Assembly (NCBI GenBank): GCA_025362075.1
Contig: JANYIL010000195.1
Span: forward strand, 1 to 38,091
Direction: 5' to 3'
Source of the DNA: Chloracidobacterium sp.
GTDB lineage: Bacteria; Acidobacteriota; Blastocatellia; Pyrinomonadales; Pyrinomonadaceae
DNA length: 38,091 bases
The notes under the pieces were generated by a model that worked only from the letters and a program-made list of their open reading frames with translations, was not told the origin of the DNA and did no database searches. Positions 32,363 through 38,091 of this stretch are shown piece after piece (position 1 is the first letter of the stretch; every line of letters begins with the position of its first letter). The position numbers and the translations under genes are program-made.

Positions 32363-33466
32363 GTGGCATCAATTATAGAGATGAAAAGATACGTTTTTGT
32401 ATTCATAATATTTTGTTTTGTTCAATCTATACTTGGGCAGGGGGCGCCGTTGACGCAGGCGGAGTATGTCAAGATGCTCTATGCCCTGCAAAAGGATCCG
32501 GGCGGGAAGGCAGACATTATTGAGGCATTGCGAAGGCGGGGGATCGATTTTGTCGTTACTGACGGGCTTCGCGACCTGACGCGCTCTAAGGGGGCGAACA
32601 ACGACGAGCTAAAGCGGGCCTTAGACGAGGCGGGCCGCCGAAAAGAGAATCCGGTCGCGACAAAACCGCCATCGGCGAAAGAAGCGACCGAGGCTCTGGA
32701 AAAGACGCGGCAAAATACGCTTGATGCGGTCGGCGAAATGCCTGATTTTGTGGTCAAGCAGCAGATCCAGCGGTCGGCGGCATATGCGGGGACCGGGAAT
32801 TTTCGTAATCTTGACCGGCTTGTCGTCGCAGTGAGCTACCGCTCGTCGGGCGAGGAAGATTACAAGCTGCTCTCGATGAATGGCGTTCTGCAAAATAACG
32901 TTCAGTCAAAGCAGTCTTACGAAGAGGCCGGGGGGACGAGTTCGACCGGGGAATTCGTGACCGTGCTTGCCACGATCTTTAAGCCGGAGAGCGAGACCAA
33001 ATTTGCGGTTGTCGACACCGATGTGATCCGCGAGCGAAAAGCGATCGTGTTTGATTTTTCGGTGACGAAAGACCGTGCCCGCCAGGTGATCTCGGCAACG
33101 GGGTACACGACAGATTCGACGATCGCGGGCATGAAAGGGCGGATCTGGATCGACCGCGAAAATTTTCGCGTTCTGCGGATCGAGAGCGAGGCGACCGAGA
33201 TACCGGCCGGATTTCCGATCACGACGGCCAAGCGAAACATCGATTACGACTGGGTAAAAATAACCGACGGAAAATATCTGCTGCCCTCGATCTCGGACGT
33301 GCGGCTGTCATTTCGCGAAAAGAGCAACGTCTTTGAAACGCGCAACCTGATCAAATTTAGGGATTATCAGAAGTATGGCAGTGAGGTTGTGATCCTCGAC
33401 GACGACGTTAAACCGGATGCATCGCCAGCCCCAACTCCGTCACCGACGCCGAAGAAACCGAATTAA
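32363..33466 (+). CDS. secreted protein of unknown function
   Basis: 367 residues that I do not recognise. A signal peptide ends near SILGQ. Residues about 30-70 look like a small helical domain (LTQAEYVKMLYALQKDPGGK, LRRRGIDF). The central part from about 115 to 330 is beta-rich (FRNLDRLVVAVSYRSSGEED, GRIWIDRENFRVLRIESEAT, ITDGKYLLPSISDVRLSFRE) and recalls outer-membrane-associated LolA-like folds. The C-terminus is a Pro/Thr/Ser tail. The start given is a GTG 6 nt after TATTAT, fitting a leaderless transcript; the ATG at 32381 gives a shorter signal peptide (MKRYVFVFIIF) and is the conservative alternative. Its stop overlaps a tiny convergent gene. Confidence 0.7.
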   Translation: MASIIEMKRYVFVFIIFCFVQSILGQGAPLTQAEYVKMLYALQKDPGGKADIIEALRRRGIDFVVTDGLRDLTRSKGANNDELKRALDEAGRRKENPVATKPPSAKEATEALEKTRQNTLDAVGEMPDFVVKQQIQRSAAYAGTGNFRNLDRLVVAVSYRSSGEEDYKLLSMNGVLQNNVQSKQSYEEAGGTSSTGEFVTVLATIFKPESETKFAVVDTDVIRERKAIVFDFSVTKDRARQVISATGYTTDSTIAGMKGRIWIDRENFRVLRIESEATEIPAGFPITTAKRNIDYDWVKITDGKYLLPSISDVRLSFREKSNVFETRNLIKFRDYQKYGSEVVILDDDVKPDASPAPTPSPTPKKPN

Positions 33467-33609
33467 TTGCCTAGCGTATAATATGCCCCGGCGGCAGCGA
33501 TGCCGAGCCAAAGCAGTCCTTTTGCGAGGAAAAAGAGCGATGCGACGAGGCCGACGCGTTTCGTCCATTTGCGGGCGGGGCAAGTTTTCTTTTGCGGCTC
33601 TTCCTGCAT
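33463..33609 (-). CDS. small single-helix membrane protein (48 residues)
   Basis: A 48-codon gene. It begins MQEEPQKKTCPARKWTKRVG, a basic cytoplasmic segment, and continues with a hydrophobic helix (LVASLFFLAKGLLWLGIAAA) ending AYYTLGN. The positive-inside charge pattern and the FFLxKGLLWL core resemble short conserved membrane proteins in several phyla, sometimes misnamed alanyl-tRNA synthetase; that match is from memory. Its last 3 bases overlap the stop of the preceding convergent gene. No clear Shine-Dalgarno. Confidence 0.6.
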   Translation of the reverse strand: MQEEPQKKTCPARKWTKRVGLVASLFFLAKGLLWLGIAAAGAYYTLGN

Positions 33610-33669
33610 TAACTAAAAAATAGCGTTTTTGCGAGCCCTTTTCAATTCCGCGGCGGTTAAAATTACTAG

Positions 33670-34356
33670 ATGAGGCGAAAATATTTTCCAGGATTTGCGG
33701 TCGCGGCTCTTTGTTTTATCCTCTTTTCTTATGCGTCGGCTCAAATCGGGCCGCCGAAGGAAGACAATAAACGAGAGGCCGATTTGATAGAACTCAAAAA
33801 GCTCGACAAGACAATAAAGCTCGACATTCGTTACGCCACAGCCAACAATTTCGTCGGCCGGGCGGTTTACCCCGAGGCACGGGCGTTCTTACAGCGGCCG
33901 GCGGCCGAGGCGTTGGTTCATGTCCATAAATTACTGAAAAAAGAGGGCTTGGGCATCGTGATCTTTGACGGTTACCGGCCGTGGGCGATCACCAAGCTGT
34001 TTTGGGAAATCGTCTCCGGAGACAAGCGAAAATATGTCGCCGACCCAACTAAAGGCTCAAAGCACAACCGCGGGTGCGCGGTCGATATGAGCATCTACGA
34101 TCTCAAAACCGGAAAACTTGTCCCGATGCCATCCGATTTTGACGAATTCACCGACCGGGCCGCGCCCGATTATAAAGGCGGTACCGACGATGAGCGGGCG
34201 AACCGCGACAAACTTCGCCGGATGATGGAAGCCGAGGGCTTTACCGTCAACGTCAACGAATGGTGGCACTTTGATTACAACGATTGGGAGCAGTATGCGA
34301 TATACGACATCTCATTCGCAGATGCCGCGAAACCAAAAGTAAAAAGCAAAAAATAA
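33670..34356 (+). CDS. exported D-alanyl-D-alanine dipeptidase (VanX/M15D family)
   Basis: Zinc dipeptidase that cleaves D-Ala-D-Ala, 228 residues. A signal peptide (1-24, cut after SYASA) targets it to the periplasm. Zinc ligands are His132 and Asp139 in KGSKHNRGCAVDMS, and His200 in NEWWHFDY, with catalytic Glu197. Arg103 in FDGYRPW matches the transition-state Arg of VanX. There is no vanHA or sensor pair nearby, so peptidoglycan recycling or D-Ala-D-Ala scavenging is more likely than vancomycin resistance. TAAAAT (33658-33663) ends 6 nt before the ATG without a Shine-Dalgarno. The last codons (KPKVKSKK) coincide with an A-rich repeat. Confidence 0.93.
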   Translation: MRRKYFPGFAVAALCFILFSYASAQIGPPKEDNKREADLIELKKLDKTIKLDIRYATANNFVGRAVYPEARAFLQRPAAEALVHVHKLLKKEGLGIVIFDGYRPWAITKLFWEIVSGDKRKYVADPTKGSKHNRGCAVDMSIYDLKTGKLVPMPSDFDEFTDRAAPDYKGGTDDERANRDKLRRMMEAEGFTVNVNEWWHFDYNDWEQYAIYDISFADAAKPKVKSKK

Positions 34357-34401
34357 AAAGGTAAAAAAGAAGGCAGAGTCCGTATTTTCCCTTTACTTTC
34401 G
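34335..34401. repeat. A-rich AAAAGTAAAAAGC-type repeat with partial inverted arm
   Basis: 34335-34373 is a run of AAAAG/AAAAGT-like units. TTTTCCCTTTACTTTC (34386-34401) is a partial reverse complement. The left arm encodes the lysine-rich tail and stop of the dipeptidase gene. It might also serve as a weak terminator between convergent genes. Confidence 0.45.
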
Positions 34402-34412
34402 TTATTACAGGC

Positions 34413-34805
34413 TTACTTGATCGCGAAAGTTATTGAGAATTTCGCACTGCGAGTGCCTGGGCTTGACCGCCGGACGAACAGCATATAATCGCCGGTTGCA
34501 GGAACAACAAATTTCATCGTTGGGGTAGCGAGATCGGTGCTTTCCTGGCTCACATCGTCGTTGAATAGACGGTAAGCGAACTTATCGGAATCGGAATTTG
34601 TCACATAAACGGTCTGGCCTTTTTTTGCTCCAAATACAAACTCCTGTTCCTCGTCGCCCTTGAGTGTACCGGTGAGCGTCGTCATCGATTTGCCCTTTGC
34701 AAACTTGATCCGGCCTGCCTCGGCCTTGCCGCCGCCTTGAGCAAATGTTGAAACTGCCGCAAATGCGAAAAATGCGGCCACCAAAAGAAACGAAACTTTT
34801 TTCAT
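34413..34805 (-). CDS. secreted PPC-like beta-sandwich protein (paralogue 1)
   Basis: 130 residues with a clear signal peptide (MKKVSFLLVAAFFAFAAVST, cut after FAQ). The mature part is one beta-sandwich resembling the bacterial pre-peptidase C-terminal (PPC) domain: GRIKFAKGKSMTTLTGTLKG, EFVFGAKKGQTVYVT, and ATGDYMLFVRRSS. Free-standing PPC-like proteins probably bind the cell surface or ligands; function unknown. The next gene on the same strand is a clear paralogue, 66 bp upstream. An AGGAG-like motif precedes the ATG (TAGGAGTTTCCCT). Confidence 0.75.
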   Translation of the reverse strand: MKKVSFLLVAAFFAFAAVSTFAQGGGKAEAGRIKFAKGKSMTTLTGTLKGDEEQEFVFGAKKGQTVYVTNSDSDKFAYRLFNDDVSQESTDLATPTMKFVVPATGDYMLFVRRSSPGTRSAKFSITFAIK

Positions 34806-34871
34806 TAGGGAAACTCCTATTTTTATAAACTTTACACTGACCGACGTTTGATGCGCACTATCTAAACCGGT

Positions 34872-35261
34872 TTATTTTAAAGTAACAGTCATCGAAAATT
34901 TTGCTGCGTGGGGCGACGCCATTTTTTTGCGGACAAAGAAAAGGTAATTGCCGGTCTCAGGGATCTCAAAGGTATAGGACGGCGAACTATCGAAATCACC
35001 GTCCGGAAAATTTTCTTCACTATACACGCGAAAATCAAACATGGTCCATCGCGGGTTGCGGATCGTTACTTCCTGACCTTTTTGCGCTTTAAATAAAAAG
35101 TTAGCTTCCTTACCGCTCGACAGTATGCCGACCACCCTCGCAGTAGATTGGCCGGCACCAAATTTGATCTCTTTTGGTTCTGCTTTGCCGCCACGTTGGC
35201 CGATCACCGAGTGAGCGGACAGAGCCAAAGCAATCGTCAAAAACAATAAGATCGTTCTCAT
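34872..35261 (-). CDS. secreted PPC-like beta-sandwich protein (paralogue 2)
   Basis: 129 residues with a signal peptide (MRTILLFLTIALALSAHSVI, cut after GQ). It aligns end to end with the neighbouring gene: GGKAEPKEIKFGAGQST, LFKAQKGQEVTIRN, PETGNYLFFVRKK and AAKFSMTVTLK match GGKAEAGRIKFAKGKS, VFGAKKGQTVYVTN, PATGDYMLFVRR and SAKFSITFAIK. The two arose by tandem duplication. AGGGA near the start codon could serve as ribosome binding site. Confidence 0.75.
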   Translation of the reverse strand: MRTILLFLTIALALSAHSVIGQRGGKAEPKEIKFGAGQSTARVVGILSSGKEANFLFKAQKGQEVTIRNPRWTMFDFRVYSEENFPDGDFDSSPSYTFEIPETGNYLFFVRKKMASPHAAKFSMTVTLK

Positions 35262-35313
35262 AACTTTGCATTCTCAGGGAACTTTTTAGATGACTTTGAT
35301 ACTATACCGCATT

Positions 35314-35826
35314 ATGCAACGACCCCAAACAAACGAATTTGCTCCATATTACAGGACATACATCTCGCTGATCGAAGGCGACAATGTGCTCCCCGTTTTG
35401 GATGCACAAACGGCTGAGCTACGCGCGATATTTTCTCAAATGCCTGAAGAAAAAGGCACATACGCATACGCCGAGGGCAAATGGACCCTGAAAGAAATGC
35501 TCAGCCATATTATCGACGGCGAACGGATCTTTGCGTATCGAATCTTGCGGATTTCACGCGGCGACGAGACGCCGATCGAGGGATTTGAGCAGGACGACTA
35601 CATAGCGACGTCGAACGCTAAAAACCGGTCGTTCGCCGATCTGCTGGAAGAATTCGACCTTCAGCGGCGTTCGAATTTGCTGATGGTCAACAATCTTTCG
35701 GACGAAAACGCGAGCCGGATGGGCACCGCCAGCGGCGTGGGAATCTCGTCACGGGCGCTGACATATATCATGGCGGGCCATGTGACGCATCATGTTGGAG
35801 TGCTGAAAGAACGGTATTTGGTATAA
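35314..35826 (+). CDS. DinB-like four-helix-bundle protein
   Basis: 170 residues of the DinB/YfiT-like metal-binding superfamily. It starts MQRPQTNEFAPYYRTYISLI, a common opening in the family. Putative metal ligands are His in EMLSHIIDGERIFAYR and the two in AGHVTHHVGVLKERY, the classic three-His site. Members act as thiol-dependent transferases or have unknown roles. An upstream in-frame ATG at 35290 with AGGGA is an alternative start. An extended -10-like TGATACTAT (35297-35305) ends 8 nt before 35314 and would give a nearly leaderless message. Confidence 0.85.
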   Translation: MQRPQTNEFAPYYRTYISLIEGDNVLPVLDAQTAELRAIFSQMPEEKGTYAYAEGKWTLKEMLSHIIDGERIFAYRILRISRGDETPIEGFEQDDYIATSNAKNRSFADLLEEFDLQRRSNLLMVNNLSDENASRMGTASGVGISSRALTYIMAGHVTHHVGVLKERYLV

Positions 35827-35833
35827 TAGTCCG

Positions 35834-36058
35834 GTGAGAAACACATCTCAAGATTTGGCTAAATGGGTCGCCGGTTGGAAGAGCGCGGAAACGGATCTTC
35901 TGGAATTCAGCCGAAAAGAATTGCGGGCCACAGACACTCATCGTTCGATGCTTGCTCTTGCCGACGCCTTTGAGGCCGCTCTGCCATTTCGGGGTTCGTC
36001 TCTGACTACAGGACTCGTAGAACAACAGCGATACTTCAAACTAATGAAGTTAAAATGA
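35834..36058 (+). CDS. small protein paired with a nucleotidyltransferase
   Basis: 74-residue helical protein starting at GTG; I do not recognise a named domain. It has SQDLAKWVAGWKSAETDLLE and LADAFEAALPFRGSSLTTGL, then VEQQRYFKLMK. A perfect TATAAT (35822-35827) ends 6 nt before the GTG and no Shine-Dalgarno is visible, so the transcript may be leaderless. Its stop overlaps the next gene's start (ATGA). Size and position suit an antitoxin or partner subunit of the nucleotidyltransferase. Confidence 0.6.
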   Translation: MRNTSQDLAKWVAGWKSAETDLLEFSRKELRATDTHRSMLALADAFEAALPFRGSSLTTGLVEQQRYFKLMKLK

Positions 36059-36618
36059 TACCACTGCTGGCGTTAGCCCAAGATGTCCAAGACTTTATGG
36101 CGTCTCGGAATTGGCGTTTCTGCATTATTGGCGGCATTGCTCTGCAGCGATGGGGTCAGCCGAGGGTCACCACTGACATTGACATCACTCTCTTCACAGG
36201 TTTTTTCGAAGAAGGTCCCTACATTGAAGAGGTCTTGAAACATTATAAACCGAGACGCGAGGACGCGGCCCAATTTGCTCTCAGCAGTCGAGTGCTTCTT
36301 GTGAGCGGCGGTGAAATTGGGATTGACATCTCGCTTGGAGCGATCCCTTTTGAAGAATCTGCAATCCAACGTGCAACTTATCATTCCTACGCTCCAAACA
36401 TTAATCTAAAAACTTGTTCAGCTGAAGATCTAATCGTGTTTAAAGCTTTTGCCGATCGAACGAAAGATTGGGCCGATGTCGAGTCGGTTGTAATGCGCCA
36501 GTCCGTTTTGGAATGGGAATATATTTTTGAGCAGCTTAAACCGCTTGCGGAACTGAAAGATGAGCCTGAGATCGTTGATAGGCTAATAACAGTCAAGAAG
36601 AAATTGTATCGCCCATGA
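36055..36618 (+). CDS. nucleotidyltransferase of the AbiEii/MNT-like superfamily
   Basis: 187 residues. The nucleotidyltransferase signature is FCIIGGIALQRWG (Gly26-Gly27) followed by VTTDIDI (Asp41, Asp43) and a third acid in GIDISLGAIPF (Asp91), so the metal-binding triad is intact. SAEDLIVFKAFADRTKDWAD is typical of the AbiEii/AbiGii-type C-terminal part. Such proteins modify RNA or protein in toxin-antitoxin and abortive-infection modules or act on small molecules. Its start overlaps the 74-residue gene by 4 bp and its stop overlaps the flavoprotein gene by 4 bp, so the three are translationally coupled. Toxin activity is an inference. Confidence 0.8.
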   Translation: MIPLLALAQDVQDFMASRNWRFCIIGGIALQRWGQPRVTTDIDITLFTGFFEEGPYIEEVLKHYKPRREDAAQFALSSRVLLVSGGEIGIDISLGAIPFEESAIQRATYHSYAPNINLKTCSAEDLIVFKAFADRTKDWADVESVVMRQSVLEWEYIFEQLKPLAELKDEPEIVDRLITVKKKLYRP

Positions 36619-37772
36619 TCTATGATGCCATCATCATCGGCGGCGGTGCGGCTGGGCTATTTTGCGCGATCGAGGCCGGCAAACGGCGTAAAAAGGTGCT
36701 GGTCATTGAGCATAACGCCGAGGTTGGCCGCAAGATCATTATCTCGGGTGGTGGGCGGTGTAATTTTACAAATATTCACACGCGGGCTGAGAATTTCCTC
36801 TCGCAAAACGCTCATTTCTGCAAGTCGGCTCTCGCCGGATACACTCCCCAGGATTTTGTCGAGCTGGTCACGAAACACAAGATCGCGTTTTATGAGAAGA
36901 AGCTGGGGCAACTGTTTTGCCGCGACAGCTCGAGGCAGATCGTTGACATGCTGGTTACCGAATGCCGCAAAGCGAGGGTTGCTGTCATGACAGGTTGCCG
37001 CGTGCATGACGTGTGGTGGCGGGACGGGTTTGAGGTCGAGACGGACCACGGCGTATTCGCCGCCGAGAAGCTGGTCGTTGCCTGCGGCGGGCTCTCATTC
37101 CCAAAGATCGGTGCGAGCGACCTGGGTTATCGGATAGCGACGCAATTCGGGCTAAAAATTGTCGAGACCAGGGCCTCGCTGGTCGCACTGGTTCTGGCCG
37201 GGGAAAAATTTGGTGAGCTGGCGGGAGTTTCGATCGATTCGCGGGTTACGGCCGGAAAGCAGAGCTTTCGCGAAAATATTTTGTTCACACATCGTGGCCT
37301 TTCCGGCCCGGCGATCCTACAAACCTCGAATTATTGGCGGCGGGACGAGCCTGTGACGATAAATCTGCTGCCCGACGCGGACGTACGCGCCCTGATCGCC
37401 GCTAAACGCGACAGCCGTCAAACGCTCGCAAATTTTCTCGGCAACCTGTTGCCACAGCGTTTTGCCGATGCGATAACTGAAAAGAAATTTGCCAATAAGC
37501 CGCTCAACCAACTTTCAAACCTTGAAATCGAGAAGATCGAGCAGACGATCAGCGCCTGGCGGGTCCGTTTTAGCGAAACTGAGGGCTACGACCGGGCCGA
37601 GGTCACGCTGGGCGGTGTCTCGACCGCCGAACTCTCGTCAAAAACAATGGAGTCGAAGAAGCGGCCGCACCTTTATTTTATCGGTGAGGTGGTCGATGTG
37701 ACCGGGTGGCTCGGTGGTTACAATTTCCAATGGGCTTGGTCGTCAGGGCACGCGGCGGGAAATGCTCTTTAA
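36615..37772 (+). CDS. NAD(P)/FAD-dependent oxidoreductase, HI0933/YhiN family
   Basis: 385-residue flavoprotein. The Rossmann dinucleotide motif is DAIIIGGGAAGLFCAIEAG (4-22), followed by GRKIIISGGGRCNFTNI, the HI0933 signature, and LVVACGGLSFPKIGASDLGY. The C-terminal part has TLGGVSTAELSSKTMESKK, LYFIGEVVDVTGWLGGYNFQ (family hallmark GE-x-x-D-x-x-G-x-x-GGYN) and WAWSSGHAAG. Physiological function of YhiN-type proteins is not settled; some are annotated as aminoacetone oxidase-like. It overlaps the nucleotidyltransferase gene by 4 bp, and a strong terminator follows 7 bp after its stop. Confidence 0.93.
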   Translation: MIYDAIIIGGGAAGLFCAIEAGKRRKKVLVIEHNAEVGRKIIISGGGRCNFTNIHTRAENFLSQNAHFCKSALAGYTPQDFVELVTKHKIAFYEKKLGQLFCRDSSRQIVDMLVTECRKARVAVMTGCRVHDVWWRDGFEVETDHGVFAAEKLVVACGGLSFPKIGASDLGYRIATQFGLKIVETRASLVALVLAGEKFGELAGVSIDSRVTAGKQSFRENILFTHRGLSGPAILQTSNYWRRDEPVTINLLPDADVRALIAAKRDSRQTLANFLGNLLPQRFADAITEKKFANKPLNQLSNLEIEKIEQTISAWRVRFSETEGYDRAEVTLGGVSTAELSSKTMESKKRPHLYFIGEVVDVTGWLGGYNFQWAWSSGHAAGNAL

Positions 37773-37779
37773 AAAGGGC

Positions 37780-37815
37780 GAGGGAGACGTCTCCCACACC
37801 GTCTCCCTCTATTTT
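37780..37815 (+). terminator. rho-independent terminator after the flavoprotein gene
   Basis: GAGGGAGACG (37780-37789) pairs perfectly with CGTCTCCCTC (37800-37809) around a 10-nt loop, followed by TATTTT. It closes the DinB / nucleotidyltransferase / flavoprotein run. Confidence 0.85.
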
Positions 37816-37848
37816 CGCGTCGCACACGGGGTGTGTGCAGCCGCGAAA
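37813..37848. repeat. long interrupted hairpin downstream of the terminator
   Basis: TTTCGCG (37813-37819) pairs with CGCGAAA (37842-37848), and the inner GCACAC (37822-37827) with GTGTGC (37833-37838). The outer arms resemble the TTTCGCG/CGCGAAA units of the repeat at the GH105 start, so this may be another palindromic element. Confidence 0.5.
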
Positions 37849-37882
37849 GTCGATAAATTGTTTGAATCATCATTACAGCACT

Positions 37883-37910
37883 TTGAACTAAGCGTCACGT
37901 TCGCTATAAT
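37883..37910 (+). promoter_or_regulatory. promoter of the terminal HTH gene
   Basis: TTGAAC (37883-37888), a 16-bp spacer and a perfect TATAAT (37905-37910). Transcription would begin near 37917, giving a leader of about 60 nt before the ATG at 37978. Confidence 0.6.
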
Positions 37911-37977
37911 CAAAATGTTAATGATTGTATAAAATATTACACGATCATATAATTCTGTCAAGTAGGGAATGGAAGGT

Positions 37978-38091
37978 ATGTACAAAAACCCGGATTATGT
38001 AGCCAGATTCATCGAGGCGTGCGGCACAGACGAGCCGGCTAAAATTCAACGACTGTTGAATATAACCTATCAGACCGCAAAGAATTACCTC
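37978..38091 (+). CDS. HTH regulator, phage CI-repressor-like (5' part only)
   Basis: The first 38 codons are present; the rest lies beyond the window. MYKNPDYVARFIEACGTDEP continues with AKIQRLLNITYQTAKNYL, a helix-turn-helix like the N-terminal domain of CI-type repressors. AGTAGGGA at 37961-37968 is 9 nt before this ATG, which favours it over the in-frame ATG at 37969. A clear promoter lies upstream. Whether it belongs to a prophage or is a host regulator cannot be seen. Confidence 0.6.
   Translation, partial: MYKNPDYVARFIEACGTDEPAKIQRLLNITYQTAKNYL

Noticed and set aside
33670-34356. Vancomycin resistance gene vanX
   Set aside because: The enzyme family matches, but it is exported and there is no vanH, vanA or vanRS nearby; a housekeeping dipeptidase is more likely.

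Overview
This 38 kb stretch looks like the chromosome of an Acidobacteriota bacterium, probably Blastocatellia/Pyrinomonadaceae. That placement is inferred from gene content and style (secreted carbohydrate enzymes, selA, tryptophan 2,3-dioxygenase, PilNOP-type pilus genes, acidobacterial-type hypothetical proteins, dispersed palindromic repeats); no rRNA or other marker gene confirms it. I saw no tRNA, rRNA, transposase or CRISPR array.

Positions 1-11.2 kb form a pectin / rhamnogalacturonan-I side-chain degradation locus. A leftward operon reads GH2 beta-galactosidase, GH29 alpha-L-fucosidase, a rhamnogalacturonan-acetylesterase-like SGNH enzyme fused to a GH43-like tail, a second SGNH esterase, and an aldo/keto reductase cut by the window edge. 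A divergent rightward operon reads Tat-exported GH51 arabinofuranosidase, GH105 unsaturated rhamnogalacturonyl hydrolase and RhaM rhamnose mutarotase. The gap between them carries three copies of the octamer TTGTAATC/GATTACAA, two as a perfect inverted repeat: a candidate operator for the whole locus. A Tat-exported beta-helix protein at 16.9-18.5 kb may be a related polysaccharide enzyme.

Positions 11.3-19.7 kb hold mostly housekeeping genes: hemW, tryptophan 2,3-dioxygenase, a cold-shock protein with a long leader, selA, an orphan OmpR-type regulator and the GTPase YchF. Positions 19.9-24.3 kb encode two large GT-C-like membrane proteins and a small membrane protein. Positions 24.5-26.7 kb encode a secreted LolA-like protein and an exported M20 amidohydrolase. 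Positions 26.7-30.0 kb are a leftward pilN-pilO-pilP-like-pseudopilin operon. The remainder holds a radical SAM/SPASM enzyme, an HXXEE membrane protein, a VanX-type dipeptidase, small secreted paralogues, a DinB protein, a nucleotidyltransferase pair translationally coupled to a YhiN-type flavoprotein, and the start of a CI-like HTH regulator.

The most unusual signal is a set of short palindromic, GC-punctuated repeats that have entered coding sequence without breaking it: inside hemW, twice inside the 680-residue membrane protein, across the start and signal peptide of the GH105 enzyme, at the start of the TIGR03663-type gene and at the 3' end of the VanX-like gene. This resembles the Rickettsia palindromic element phenomenon. 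A second pattern is a TANNAT-like box 5-8 nt before the start codon of several genes that lack a Shine-Dalgarno sequence, suggesting widespread leaderless transcripts.
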